From positions 1,775,501 through 1,839,500 of the forward strand of contig NZ_BNJI01000001.1 in assembly GCF_016587415.1 (NCBI RefSeq): a DNA stretch of 64,000 nucleotides, in the 5' to 3' direction. Under the pieces are notes generated by a model, which saw nothing but the letters and a program-made list of their open reading frames with translations, was not told the origin of the DNA and did not search any database. Positions 25,022-35,074 of this stretch are shown here, one piece after another (positions within the stretch are counted from its first letter, which is position 1; each line of letters opens with the position of its first letter). The DNA is from Ktedonobacter sp. SOSP1-85 (lineage in GTDB: Bacteria > Chloroflexota > Ktedonobacteria > Ktedonobacterales > Ktedonobacteraceae). Both the position numbers and the translations under genes were made by a program.

Positions 25022-26566
25022 ATGCACTTCGTGTCACTCCCTCGTAAGGATCATATACCGTTCCTGATTGTCACGACACTCGTGCTCATCGCAGGTCTGA
25101 GTTTTGCAGCCCTGCGCCCGATACATGCACTGGCGGCTTCTCCCGTTGCGCAGCAGATCAGCAGCGATCCTTTCACCAATCCCACCTCGCAGCATCAAAC
25201 GCAGGTTGAGCCAAGTACGTTCTCTTACGGCTCAACCGTTGTCGCCGCGTTCCAGAGTGGGCGCTTTGCCACCTACGGTGGGGCTTCGGGGATTAGCTGG
25301 GCGACATCCTTTGATGCTGGCTTGACCTGGAAAAGAGGCACATTATCTGGCCTGACGGTCGCTGCTGGCGGTTCCTATGCTCGAGCCAGTAATCCAGTCG
25401 TGATCTATGATCAGGCCCATCATATCTGGCTGCTCTCTGTCCTGGCCGCGAAAACCCAATTCCAGGGCTCTTCAGGGAGTACCGCTGTGGTGGTCAGTCG
25501 CTCTTCCGATGGGCTCACCTGGAGCAATCCGGTGCTCGTCGCCGCTACTGGCCCAAATGATTACTTCGATAAGGACTGGATTGTCTGCGACAATCATCCA
25601 ACAAGCGCGTATTATGGTCGCTGTTATGAGGAATGGGATAATGGGAATGCGGATGGCCAGATTCTCATGAGTTCCTCCAATGATGGAGGCCTCACCTGGT
25701 CGCAGCCAGTGAGCCCAGCGAGCCAATCCTTCTCCGCTCTAGGCGGGCAGCCAGTTGTGCAACCCAATGGCAATGTCATCGTCCCCATCTATGGCTATGA
25801 TCTGACAACGGGAGCCGATGGCATCTATTCCTATCGATCAACCGATGGCGGTGCGACCTGGACTGATCTGGTCAAGGTCTCCCCTTCCACCTACTCCGGC
25901 ACGGCAGCTCCATTCTATCGAGGAGGATCCCTGCCCTCCGCAAAAATCGATGCATCAGGAAAGGTCTACCTTGTCTGGGCGGGCTGCTACTTTGAAGCGA
26001 ATTGCCTTGCCAATGAAACCGGCGATTCCACTGACGATATTGTTCTCACAACCTCGACTGACGGCATCACCTGGACGCCTTTGCAACGCATCCCCCTCGA
26101 TGCGATCGGCAGCGATGTCGAACATATCACGGCGGCCCTGGCTGTCGATAGCAATACAGCAGGCAGCAAAGCGCACCTGGCTGTAACCTACTATTATTGG
26201 GCCAATGCAGGGAGTTGCGCTGCCGCGACCTGCCAGATCTATGTGGGCTTGGCAACGTCCACCAATGGTGGTGCGACCTGGAGCCAACACCAGACCCTGG
26301 CAGGCCCAACGACCGCAACCTGGTGGGCAAGCACGGAATACGGCTATATGACCGGGGACTACGTCTCCACCTCGATTGCCAACAATCGCGCAGTGTCGGC
26401 CTTTCCAGTCGCCACTGCACCTACTGGCACGACGCTTCATCAATCCATGTACAGTGGTAGCGTGTTTGTAACGGGGGGATCAATTGCTTGTGAGCCACTC
26501 ACTGTGACACCCAAAGTTGCTCCTGCTGGGGGAACATCAGGGAAGAATTATCATATGGGGAGTTAA
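25022..26566 (+). CDS. Secreted sialidase-fold (Asp-box) protein
   Basis: A 514-residue exported protein with a signal sequence: basic start, hydrophobic core FLIVTTLVLIAGLSFAALR and an AxA-like cleavage site near HALAAS. At least six Asp boxes (S-x-D/N-x-G-x-T-W) are spaced along it: SFDAGLTW, SSDGLTW, SNDGGLTW, STDGGATW, STDGITW and STNGGATW. This predicts a six-bladed sialidase/BNR propeller. I cannot see the arginine triad of true sialidases, so the activity may be sugar binding or another glycoside hydrolysis. ATG 25013 is an alternative start. The 3' end overlaps a possible minus-strand gene by 30 bases. Confidence 0.85.
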   Translation: MHFVSLPRKDHIPFLIVTTLVLIAGLSFAALRPIHALAASPVAQQISSDPFTNPTSQHQTQVEPSTFSYGSTVVAAFQSGRFATYGGASGISWATSFDAGLTWKRGTLSGLTVAAGGSYARASNPVVIYDQAHHIWLLSVLAAKTQFQGSSGSTAVVVSRSSDGLTWSNPVLVAATGPNDYFDKDWIVCDNHPTSAYYGRCYEEWDNGNADGQILMSSSNDGGLTWSQPVSPASQSFSALGGQPVVQPNGNVIVPIYGYDLTTGADGIYSYRSTDGGATWTDLVKVSPSTYSGTAAPFYRGGSLPSAKIDASGKVYLVWAGCYFEANCLANETGDSTDDIVLTTSTDGITWTPLQRIPLDAIGSDVEHITAALAVDSNTAGSKAHLAVTYYYWANAGSCAAATCQIYVGLATSTNGGATWSQHQTLAGPTTATWWASTEYGYMTGDYVSTSIANNRAVSAFPVATAPTGTTLHQSMYSGSVFVTGGSIACEPLTVTPKVAPAGGTSGKNYHMGS

Positions 26567-26909
26567 TTCCACAGAAATCTCTTCAATATCAACCCAGGCA
26601 TGTCCGCCTCGCCCCACATACAGAAGGCGAGGCGGACATGTGCCTGATCGCTCCTCTTCCTCGAAGCGTGCAAGATGGTACCGGTGGCAAATTTCACAGT
26701 GTTGCTCACGTTCCAGGAGCACATGTCCCCATATATGCATGAGTGGATAGACGCCAAATTGCTCTAGGAAAGAACGTGTGGCATGATGAAGCTCATGAAC
26801 AGAGAGAGGAAGAGGGAAAATAACTTGTTCGTTGCGACGTATACTAAAAATAGATGTTAGCGGATAAGCTCTCCCTTTGCCTTGTTGGACATGGTCGAAG
26901 GTTAGTCAT
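26537..26909 (-). pseudogene. Frameshifted conserved-looking small gene
   Basis: ATG 26909 follows a good GAGGAAAG site on the minus strand, but that frame stops after 21 codons. The next frame carries a long, protein-like stretch with no start: RAYPLTSIFSIRRNEQVIF, LSVHELHHATRSFLEQFGVY, HVLLEREQHCEICHRYHLAR and AWVDIEEISVEL to a stop at 26537. A single-base shift near 26895 would join them into about 120 residues. The CEIC..H pattern may bind metal. The family is unknown. The shift could also be a sequencing error. Confidence 0.4.
26599..26640. terminator. Hairpin downstream of the sialidase-fold gene
   Basis: CATGTCCGCCTCGCC and GGCGAGGCGGACATG are perfect 15-base arms around a 12-base loop, beginning 33 bases after the stop. 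There is no U-run. It also lies within the minus-strand frame described here. Confidence 0.5.
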
Positions 26910-27024
26910 GGCTGTTCTTTCCTCGGTGCTTTGGACTGGTTTTCATTGGTGCTTGAAGTAGTCAAGCATTCAAGGGCGTGTGTCTCTCTGGCGAGACAGG
27001 TGTTCAGTGACCGGAGGAGGTTTT

Positions 27025-28158
27025 ATGCGAGCTGTTGTCTATAAAGGACCCTTCAATGTTGAGGTCGAGCAGGTCCCTGATCCCAAGATTCAGCATCCCA
27101 ATGATGTGATTATTCGCATCACCTCGACATGCATTTGCGGCTCCGATCTACATATGTACGAGGGACGTACCGCAGCCAAGCCTGGTATTGTCTTTGGACA
27201 CGAGAATATGGGTATTGTGGAAGAGATAGGCTCCGCTGTGGTTACGCTCAAAAAGGGTGACCGCGTGGTAGCTCCCTTCAATGTAGCCTGTGGTTTCTGC
27301 AAGAACTGTGAGCGTGGCTATACAGGTTACTGTCTGACGGTTAATCCCGGTTTCGCCGGAGGCGCATATGGCTACGTAGCGATGGGACCTTATACCGGTG
27401 GACAGGCTGAGTACCTGCGTATCCCCTTTGCCGACTTTAATGCCTTAAAGCTGCCAGGAGGCAACGAGTTCGAGGACGATTTTGCCCTGCTCGCGGACAT
27501 CTTTCCCACGGGCTATCACGGGGCTGAACTGGCACATGTCGCGCCCGGGGAGTCGGTTGTCGTCTTTGGCGCGGGACCCGTTGGGGTGATGGCGGCCTAT
27601 AGCGCGCTCATTCGCGGAGCTGCCGAGGTCTACGTAGTGGATCGTGTGAAGGAGCGCCTCGATAAGGTCAAAGAGATTGGCGGTATTCCCATCGATTTCA
27701 GCCAGGACGACCCGGTGGAACAGATTAAAGCGCACCGGCATGGGGATGGCGTGGATAAGGGCATAGATGCAGTGGGCTACCAGGCCATCCAGCCGGGAAA
27801 GGAGACCGAGGCCCCCTCAACTGTGCTGGATGCCTTGATCCAGGTCGTCAATCCAACGGGCATCCTGGGCATTCCCGGCCTCTATGTCCCCTCAGACCCG
27901 GGCGGAGTTGATCCGCATGCCTCGCAAGGTCGTTTGCTTATCCCTTTTGGGAAGCTCTTTGAGAAGGGCCTGAGCCTGGGGACAGGGCAGTGCAATGTGA
28001 AGCGCTATAACCGCTACTTGCGCGACCTGATCATCGCCGGGCGGGCAAAGCCAAGCTTTGTTGTCTCGCATTGTGTGCCGCTTGATGATGCTCCCGATGC
28101 CTATACCAAGTTTGACAAGCGCATTAATGGCTATACCAAGGTCATACTTAAGCCATAA
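27025..28158 (+). CDS. Zinc-dependent alcohol dehydrogenase, glutathione-independent formaldehyde dehydrogenase-like
   Basis: A 377-residue MDR-family enzyme. Catalytic-zinc motif CICGSDLHMYEG near residue 36, GHENMGIVEEIG, and the structural-zinc loop FNVACGFCKNCERGYTGYC are intact. The Rossmann motif VVFGAGPVGVMAA is near 185, with acidic residue VVDR binding NAD. The extended loop and C-terminal DPHASQGRLLIPFGKLFEKG resemble glutathione-independent formaldehyde dehydrogenases (FdhA type), which oxidise formaldehyde with tightly bound NAD. ATG 27025 follows GGAGG; the frame opens at 26980. It is a lone gene with transposon debris downstream. Formaldehyde as substrate is inferred from subfamily similarity. 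Confidence 0.9.
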   Translation: MRAVVYKGPFNVEVEQVPDPKIQHPNDVIIRITSTCICGSDLHMYEGRTAAKPGIVFGHENMGIVEEIGSAVVTLKKGDRVVAPFNVACGFCKNCERGYTGYCLTVNPGFAGGAYGYVAMGPYTGGQAEYLRIPFADFNALKLPGGNEFEDDFALLADIFPTGYHGAELAHVAPGESVVVFGAGPVGVMAAYSALIRGAAEVYVVDRVKERLDKVKEIGGIPIDFSQDDPVEQIKAHRHGDGVDKGIDAVGYQAIQPGKETEAPSTVLDALIQVVNPTGILGIPGLYVPSDPGGVDPHASQGRLLIPFGKLFEKGLSLGTGQCNVKRYNRYLRDLIIAGRAKPSFVVSHCVPLDDAPDAYTKFDKRINGYTKVILKP

Positions 28159-28276
28159 TGTGCCACGTGAGGAGATGGGGGACACGATGCAGTCCTCCAA
28201 TATCTATCAAGTTAAGAACAGCAGAGCTGAGGCTGGGCGAGCTGCTGAAAGGTGGTGGGTGGTTTGCAGCGCCTGA

Positions 28277-28786
28277 TTGAAAATGATTGCCGCGCTCAAA
28301 TGACGCCCGGCGTTCCTGCCCATTTTCCGTCTGCTTCAAGGCGTTTTTGAATACAAAGAAACCAGTGAACTGCTTGTGACAATTCGCTGGTCGCAACGGA
28401 ACCGACGGGCGACGAACCACCGGTCGCACCTGACCTTGATTCCTGTTGAGAAGTTGTTTGCTGGTCGCAATGATATTCTGACCGCTACACCGAAATCGAG
28501 TTCTGAGTATGCTCAATCTGACACCCCATTTGAACAGGCCCTTGAGAATCCAAGAGACATTCCTTTATCGCAACGACGCCCAGGACCAGATACACCACCG
28601 TGGAAAATCCCCGCTTCCGAATGGCCGAATGTGGTACGGCGTGTGATAGAGAATCAGGAGCCGCTACGCAAGGTGGCAATGGATTATGGTGTTTCGCATG
28701 AGACAGTTCGACGCGTGATCAATGCTGTTCAGAAGAAAGCAAGCTCATCTATTCAACCTATGTTCCCTCTTGCATCAGTTTTGTGA
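28277..28786 (+). pseudogene. Serine-recombinase C-terminal remnant (copy B, longest tail)
   Basis: Begins LKMIAALK, a TGA, then RPAFLPIFRLLQGVFEYKET in the same frame. It then gives the full extension IPVEKLFAGRNDIL, PFEQALENPRD and PPWKIPASEWPNV. It ends in a helix-turn-helix, LRKVAMDYGVSHETVRRVI, and stops at 28786. The catalytic N-terminal domain is absent. The same layout recurs at 62068 (copy D), so this is the tail of a recombinase with an unusual C-terminal HTH. Confidence 0.65.
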
Positions 28787-28976
28787 CATCTTGACGCAAT
28801 TCTGCAAGTTTCCGGTTTATCCACACTGTCTTTCCCAAGGCATCAGCGATATTCGCGCCTGGTATTGTCAACGTGGAAAATGTAGCTGAACCATGTGTGA
28901 GAAGAGCTTCATGAAAATAAGCCTCATGGCTCCTGATGACACAGGCTCTCGCTTCCCGCCAGAACGTCTCCGTCAT
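28758..28976 (-). CDS. Small hypothetical protein, doubtful
   Basis: A 72-residue frame from ATG 28976: MTETFWREARACVIRSHEAY and onward to GKTVWINRKLAELRQDVTKL before the stop. Composition is protein-like, with a charged C-terminal helix. The ribosome site is weak and the frame overlaps the end of recombinase copy B by 29 bases. It may be a fragment of a larger gene. No family recognised. Confidence 0.3.
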   Translation of the reverse strand: MTETFWREARACVIRSHEAYFHEALLTHGSATFSTLTIPGANIADALGKTVWINRKLAELRQDVTKLMQEGT

Positions 28977-28983
28977 GCGATCT

Positions 28984-29490
28984 GGCTGTCTGTTCGTTTC
29001 TCGCTCAGTTGCGTGTGATGTCGAAGAGCTGATGGCCCAGCGTGGAAGTATTCTCACTTCTGAAAGTGAGCGACAATGGTGCTTGACGTTTGGGCAAAGG
29101 ACGCCAATGAGACACGTGATCGTCGTCCTCGCTGTGGCAACACGTGGCCTATGGATGAAATGGTTCTCACCATTCCCATTCCCTCTGGCGCACAGTGGAT
29201 CAGGATGACAATGGGCTTGATATGCTGATCCAAAGCCGACACAACACAAAAGCGGCGACACGTTTCTTGCGTCAGCTACGTCAAGAACTCCACTACGTCC
29301 CTCGGGTTCTCATCACTGAGAAGCTCAAAAGGTATGGAGCCGCCAAACGAGAGATCCTGACTAGCGTGGAGCATCGGCGGCACACATGCTTGAACAATCG
29401 AGCGAAACTTTCGCACCAACCAACATCATTGCGAGAGAAGAACATGCGGCGCTTCACATCAGCTCGCATATGGCATCCAGGTCAGTTCCG
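28984..29490 (+). pseudogene. IS6-family (IS26/IS240-like) transposase remnant
   Basis: Reading through at least three frames gives ordered IS6 segments: SVACDVEELMAQRGSILTSE, SERQWCLTFGQ, ANETRDRRPRCGNTWPMDEM, LWRAVDQDDNGLDMLIQSRH and NTKAATRFLRQLRQELHYVP. HRRHTCLNNRAKLSHQPT and MRRFTSARIWHPGQFR end the match. The DDE residues of MDE, DQDDN and NNRAK(N) can be traced, but the gene is frameshifted and inactive. The first 70 or so residues are missing. Confidence 0.75.
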
Positions 29491-29509
29491 CAACCATAAG
29501 TCGTGCGAT

Positions 29510-29910
29510 CCGGCGTTTGAACTGGACCCGGAAGAAAAAGACCTTACGGGCGAGTGAGCAGAATGAAGCCGACCGCACTGCCTGGCGCGAGCAAGCCAAA
29601 ACGTTGGATACAAGTAAGCTGGTGTGCATTGATGAATGAGGCTCGAACATTGCCTTACCCGCTTGTATGCTCGATCCCCAAAGGGGCGTGTTGGCTCAAT
29701 CTGCAAGAAGGTTGGTGGCGCCTCTTCCGACGTGATGCGTTCGCAGGCCAGAGTTTTGCCAATGCTCATGAGATTGAGCGATGCAGGTCGCTACGGCGCA
29801 ACTCAACCACCGAGCCAAACCCTGGATCTGGGGACGGCCTCCCAGAACGCGGCGCCACCTGCATCGTCTCTTTTGTTACCGCCTTTGAGGAGTGTAGCAG
29901 TAGGGTCAAG
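29510..29910 (+). pseudogene. IS630-family transposase remnants
   Basis: KKKTLRASEQNEADRTAWRE, QAKTLDTSKLVCIDE, stop, then GSNIAL is the first-Asp region of an IS630 transposase. After a one-base shift it reads TRLYARSPKG. From about 29690 a different frame gives WLNLQEGWWRLFRRDAFAGQ followed by SFANAHEIE, the Glu region of an IS630 protein. The second-Asp region is missing, so this is one deleted copy or two fused ones. Nothing recognisable is left between 29911 and the TPR gene. Confidence 0.65.
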
Positions 29911-30148
29911 CCCCTGCCTTGAGGAAAAAGGTATGCTGATGCGTGGGGAGCCAATCGCGACCGCGCAGGCTCATATGCAGGCGATATTCTACAAGGGGCA
30001 CCTTATACACAGCAGATAGCCGAATGCTGGCACCTGCTGTTAAACCTCCCAGAAGCCATAAGCTGTGATGTAGCTCATAGATGTGATTCGCTAAAATAAG
30101 ATATACTTATGCAGGTACGGCAGAAAGATTCTGGAAAGTTACACGCGT

Positions 30149-33100
30149 ATGGAACCAAAGACATCTTTTTGGGATAAATTTACAAGTGAGGGGCGTCTCA
30201 AGAAGCAATGGGAGCAGGCGCTAGCGGAACCTGATCCTTCGGTCGCTCTGGTGCTTTTGCGCAAAGTACGAAAACAAATGCATCATTCGCCAACTAAATC
30301 CATCCATTTATGGCTTCCCTTCCTAGAAACGCTTCTTGATCAGAGCCGCCTGCCTCACTTAAGCGAGGATGACCTGGCAGCGGTAGAAGATATGGGCAAT
30401 ATGCTTGTCACAAGCAGCCCTGAGGAGCTCAATGGAGTACGCCCCGCCGATATATGGTTACGAGCTGCCCGGGCCTACGAAGCACGTAACCAACCCGTTC
30501 AGGCGTGTAAGCTGTTTGCTCTCACATATCGCAACCCTTCCACCAACCGTGAGGAGAGAGTTTACTGTGCTCATGCATTAGCTCGAAACGAGGTGCTTGA
30601 GGATGATGTCCTCGACATATACATAGACCATATTCAATCAATACCCCAGGTGTATGCTGAATCGACCATCTTAGCGTTACTTACCCGTTTGTGTAATCTC
30701 GACTTTTCTGTGGAACATACCCAGCTCAAACGCATATTTCAAATCACAGAGCGCCTGGCTCCCCTTCATATTTTAGTTCCTCACATGCGTACTACCCAAG
30801 GGCTCTACAGTTTACTCATTGAGGATTCACCCGCTGAAGCGAGTACGTATTTTAGCAGTGCCCTGGTTGCAGACCCTAACGATAGGACCGCCCGTATTGG
30901 GCAGCTGGCTTCCTGGATCCAACTTGGCAGATATGGCGAGGTGAAGGATCATTTCCCAAACTCGGAGTATATGCAAGACCCCGTGATCGCGGGACTATTT
31001 CAGCTATGCACAATCATTGAATGGCTCGACACAAGCGTTCTCCCTGGCCCGTTGCCATGCTCTGTTGAAGACGTTGCTCGTCTCAAAGAGCTACATTTAC
31101 ACATCTATGTCGGCGATATAGCTGAGGCAACCCTTGGACGCATATGCTTGCTAAACGGCGATATCCAGCAAGCGGCTCATCTGCTTTCACCTCTTGCCGA
31201 AAAGTGTCCAGAATATCCTCAATGGGGCTACTATGCGGCCTGGGCAGAAATCCTCTCCGGCAATCGCGAGAGCGCGGTACGTTGCCTTCGGGCACTTGCG
31301 AACTGGTCAGGGCGCTGGACAGTCGCCTGCCTGCTCCTGGAGATAGATCCCGCCCTGGAGCAACAACAGATGCAGGAACTTCTCACAGAAATGAAGAGAA
31401 ATCCTGAACAGCATTCGCGTGCACATATTATAGAGATACGCCTCGCCCTAGCAAGGGAAGGCTTTTCCGGTACCCACCTGAGGGAGGTAGAAACAACATA
31501 CCTCGTTGAGGAGATAGAGGTGCTACGCACAAGGTTGGCCTGCTCGGTACGTAGCGGGGAGCAGGAGGTAACGAATCGATTGATTGCACACCCCCTCTTC
31601 GCGCGCTTGCCTCTTGCCGATCAGTTCTTCTGGCGGGGAGTACAGGCGTTACGCTGGCAGGACCAGGCTCAGGGGATCACTCTCCTGGAAAAAGCAGCCC
31701 TGACGCTCTCTCACCATCAAGCACGGCTTCTCCTGGCAGTTCTTTTTTTGCGCGAGGGCAAACTCAATACGGGAAAGCGCCACCTGAATGAGGTCTTTCC
31801 CGGGCGGCGCGATAGCAAAATACGCTTGCTTCAGGCATATGTGGAGGGACGCGAGGGACAGCTGGATAGAGCTATCGAGCTCAATGAACGTCTGGCTGAA
31901 GAGGGTCTGGCTAAAGCCTACTACGTTCTAGGCCATCTCTATTTGTACAAAACCACACAAAGTGTCCTACCACAGGAACAGCTTCAAAGATACCGTACCC
32001 AGGCAGCGATGGCATGGCGGAAAGCGTTAGATCAAGGTAGACAAACACTACCAGGTAATAGTGAAGTACTTTCATGGTGCGCTCATTTTATTGCCTTCTC
32101 TGAGCAGCGGGCTGAAACCTACCCAAAGCTCTGGCACGCCTACCGAGCACTGACACCTGCACAGCGAGAACCATGGCTCATGTGGTATGTAGCATTGGGT
32201 CTTCTATGGTATGGAAGCTTCCATGACGTCGCTAGTGCTGTTACGGAACTGCAAACAGTACTGGAGGCTGTGGAGCACTTAGAGCCAGTAGCTCTCTGCG
32301 AACTCGCTCAAGCAATTGCCCATATGGTTAGCGAGGGAAAGCAAAGAGAACAGGCACGTTTATTGCTTCCATTCCTGGAGCAACTAGCGGCACAGAGCAG
32401 GAAGCACCCGAAAATTCGGATCGCATGCCAGATAGGAGTGGCGGCTGCGCTACACATTCTCTATGTGAATGCCGATGGGCAACAGCGCCGGGCACTACGA
32501 CAGGATGTGGCTCAGCGCATACTGCAAGATCCAGACAACAGGCAATTGCAGATCTTGCTTGCCTTTATCTACAGCCACAACAGCCAACGCGAGGAAGCCA
32601 GCACCATTCTGCGTACAATCGTACCCAATGACACCTGGCTCGGTCGTGTTTGCTCCATACTGGCTGACCTCTTACATGGACGTATTAACCCATCTCACGA
32701 CGTCTCACCCGGAGAAACCTCACCGGAACGAGCGCAGTTTAGTAAAAGCCTGAGTATGGTGCTGGCTTTCAACAGCGGGAAGGCAGAACAGGGCTACGAA
32801 GCGCTTCTCCGCCAGCAGGCGCGAAAGAGCCTGACCCCCTTTTATATAGAACGTGTTCTTCCTTTATTGACCATCTATGCGCTCAATAAAGGCAGCGTCC
32901 CCGCCTTCATTCCCAAAATTCTTACCGATCTATCACACTCAAGACAATCGCGCGAACAGGCAGCCTCGCTGGCACGAGTTGCGGCAGTGCTTGGTGAAAC
33001 AGCATCAGCCTCTCGTCTATGGGAACAGGCACTGCGCGACGCAGATGATAACCAACAGACAGCTAGCTGGCAGCAGGAGTGCTTTCGCTTCTTAAGCCAC

Positions 33101-35074
33101 CAAGCGGTTACGGCGCTCGCTGAAAGGGAATATCTTGAAGCTTCCAGGTATTTACGGCAAGCTGCCCATTGGGCAGGAGCAAAGCCAAATGGGACCGAAA
33201 CGAAACAGATGTTACTGGAGCGAGCACGCAAAATCGAATTACGGGCCGCAACCATGCGCTTGCTTGCGTTCCTCTTTCCGGGCTTCGATGATGTAGAGGT
33301 TGTACCGGGGCGATACCACGCTATAGGCCAGGTCATTGGGCAGCATCCCCAACTTGCCACGGCACTTGTGAACGATGATCACGAACAGATAAAGCACGAA
33401 TGGGGCCTGGCACTGCAAGAGCATCAGGCGGAAGTGCCTTTTATGCACCTCATCAGCGTTCTCTATAGAGAAGTGGCCCTGGCAAAGCTTGCCAGACAGG
33501 AGGACGCAGAAAGGGACTGGGAGGTAAGCACGGCTCTCTGGGTCCTGCTGCTAAGTTCAGAAACCTTCTGGTACTACTTTGCGTTGATGCGGGGAATAAA
33601 TGAACAGGGAGGGCGTTCTACCCTGGACCCATTCCAACAGGAGGAGGTGTGGCATGATGCACTCGATACCATCCTCACTTTTCACAGCACAAGCGGGAAG
33701 AAGGATTTCGCGACCGGAAACTACCAGCGGGCGCGAACCCACTCGCGTTGCCTTGACATCTGCCGGTCAGGAGAACAACAGTTATGCTCTTCCCTCAGTA
33801 CATATGGGCTTCCTTATGCGATAGATATCGATAATCGCAGAATACAGTACGTTAGCAGCCAGGCAAGCAAGTTACTCAATGAATGGGGAGCATCGCTGCT
33901 GATGGACGCAGAGAAGGCTCTCCAGAACGCCGAGGAGATTAAAAGCCTTCCCTCAGGTATCCGCCAAAACTACCCGGGAGGCATTGATCTGCTTGAACCT
34001 TTTATCTTGCTTGATGTTCCCATTACGCGCGTCCTGGTAACATGCCTCGATTGGTACAACGATTGGAGTTACGATCTGTACCTCAACATGGGCAAACAAG
34101 AAATGCAGCGAATCGTGATGCGGGCCAGCGCGATAGCAGACCGTTTGCTTCCTCTCTGCGAAAAGAAAAATGCCTATGCGCCCGAGAACCAGGCGCTCGC
34201 GAGACACTTGAACTACCGCGGCTACGTGCGCGATAATTCTCTGCTTTCCATACGAGATTACGAAGCCTCACTATCCTGGAGCCCGGGTTACACCAATTCA
34301 GAGGAAATGCTGGAAGATGCACGCGTTCAGGCGCTTGTACAGCTCAAACGGGATCTGCATGCCTACGCAGAAAAGGGGGAGTTTGAACGAGCGTACCAGG
34401 CTATTGACGAGGCGGAACCGCTTATACAGAGTCCATCGGGGCTCCAGGCAGAACACGCCACAATTTGTCTCCGCCATGGACGCTGGCTTGCCTCAGAGGG
34501 ACGTTATACAGAGGCCCTAAGCCGTGGAAAGCAAGCTGCTATCCTCAATCCTCAGAACCCTGCTACGCAGCAACTCATCCAGGAGATGGAAGAGCTTGTA
34601 CCCGAAGAGGACAATGCGCGTCTGCTCAAGGAGGCAGAGGAGGCACTGGCCAAGAATTTCTTTGATCAGGCCCTTCAGAATATAGCGCGAGTGCCCTCAA
34701 CATCGCGCCTGAGTAGAAGGGCGCGTCAACTCCACATAACTGCATATTATCAGCATGGTATCACTTGCACCAATCTGGGTCAGCTTGAGAAGGCGGATAA
34801 ATACTTGAGACAAGCCCTGGAGTTGGATACAGAGCACGAAAATAACAAGATGATCACACAACAGCTTTCTACGGTCCTAGCGCAGATGGCACTCAAGTAT
34901 GTAGAAGAGGGGAAAAATGCCTCTACAGAAAATCACCTGGCCAGGGCAATGCTCATTTTCGCAAGGGGCCTTTTAGAAGAAGCGCTGGAGTTTAATAGTG
35001 CGAATAACCCAGCAAAGACACAGCTTGATCAGTTAAATAAACATCTTTCATCTGAGAGAGAGACCAAAAAATGA
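30149..35074 (+). CDS. Giant TPR-repeat protein, first gene of the chaperone operon
   Basis: A 1641-residue soluble protein, almost entirely alpha-helical with many degenerate TPR-like pairs. Examples are SPAEASTYFSSALVADPNDR, YYVLGHLYLYK, GRYTEALSRGKQAAILNPQN and GQLEKADKYLRQALELDTEH. No signal peptide, membrane segment or catalytic domain is visible. TPR arrays bind partner proteins, including the C-termini of Hsp70s. Its stop overlaps the next start (ATGA at 35071-35074), so it is translationally coupled to the J-like, GrpE-like and Hsp70 genes. I infer a scaffold or client-recruiting subunit of that system. The ribosome site is weak. Very long for the family. Confidence 0.85.
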   Translation: MEPKTSFWDKFTSEGRLKKQWEQALAEPDPSVALVLLRKVRKQMHHSPTKSIHLWLPFLETLLDQSRLPHLSEDDLAAVEDMGNMLVTSSPEELNGVRPADIWLRAARAYEARNQPVQACKLFALTYRNPSTNREERVYCAHALARNEVLEDDVLDIYIDHIQSIPQVYAESTILALLTRLCNLDFSVEHTQLKRIFQITERLAPLHILVPHMRTTQGLYSLLIEDSPAEASTYFSSALVADPNDRTARIGQLASWIQLGRYGEVKDHFPNSEYMQDPVIAGLFQLCTIIEWLDTSVLPGPLPCSVEDVARLKELHLHIYVGDIAEATLGRICLLNGDIQQAAHLLSPLAEKCPEYPQWGYYAAWAEILSGNRESAVRCLRALANWSGRWTVACLLLEIDPALEQQQMQELLTEMKRNPEQHSRAHIIEIRLALAREGFSGTHLREVETTYLVEEIEVLRTRLACSVRSGEQEVTNRLIAHPLFARLPLADQFFWRGVQALRWQDQAQGITLLEKAALTLSHHQARLLLAVLFLREGKLNTGKRHLNEVFPGRRDSKIRLLQAYVEGREGQLDRAIELNERLAEEGLAKAYYVLGHLYLYKTTQSVLPQEQLQRYRTQAAMAWRKALDQGRQTLPGNSEVLSWCAHFIAFSEQRAETYPKLWHAYRALTPAQREPWLMWYVALGLLWYGSFHDVASAVTELQTVLEAVEHLEPVALCELAQAIAHMVSEGKQREQARLLLPFLEQLAAQSRKHPKIRIACQIGVAAALHILYVNADGQQRRALRQDVAQRILQDPDNRQLQILLAFIYSHNSQREEASTILRTIVPNDTWLGRVCSILADLLHGRINPSHDVSPGETSPERAQFSKSLSMVLAFNSGKAEQGYEALLRQQARKSLTPFYIERVLPLLTIYALNKGSVPAFIPKILTDLSHSRQSREQAASLARVAAVLGETASASRLWEQALRDADDNQQTASWQQECFRFLSHQAVTALAEREYLEASRYLRQAAHWAGAKPNGTETKQMLLERARKIELRAATMRLLAFLFPGFDDVEVVPGRYHAIGQVIGQHPQLATALVNDDHEQIKHEWGLALQEHQAEVPFMHLISVLYREVALAKLARQEDAERDWEVSTALWVLLLSSETFWYYFALMRGINEQGGRSTLDPFQQEEVWHDALDTILTFHSTSGKKDFATGNYQRARTHSRCLDICRSGEQQLCSSLSTYGLPYAIDIDNRRIQYVSSQASKLLNEWGASLLMDAEKALQNAEEIKSLPSGIRQNYPGGIDLLEPFILLDVPITRVLVTCLDWYNDWSYDLYLNMGKQEMQRIVMRASAIADRLLPLCEKKNAYAPENQALARHLNYRGYVRDNSLLSIRDYEASLSWSPGYTNSEEMLEDARVQALVQLKRDLHAYAEKGEFERAYQAIDEAEPLIQSPSGLQAEHATICLRHGRWLASEGRYTEALSRGKQAAILNPQNPATQQLIQEMEELVPEEDNARLLKEAEEALAKNFFDQALQNIARVPSTSRLSRRARQLHITAYYQHGITCTNLGQLEKADKYLRQALELDTEHENNKMITQQLSTVLAQMALKYVEEGKNASTENHLARAMLIFARGLLEEALEFNSANNPAKTQLDQLNKHLSSERETKK

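Noticed and set aside
25022..26566. Assigning true neuraminidase activity
   Set aside because: Asp boxes show the propeller fold only; the catalytic arginine triad and Tyr/Glu pair were not identified.
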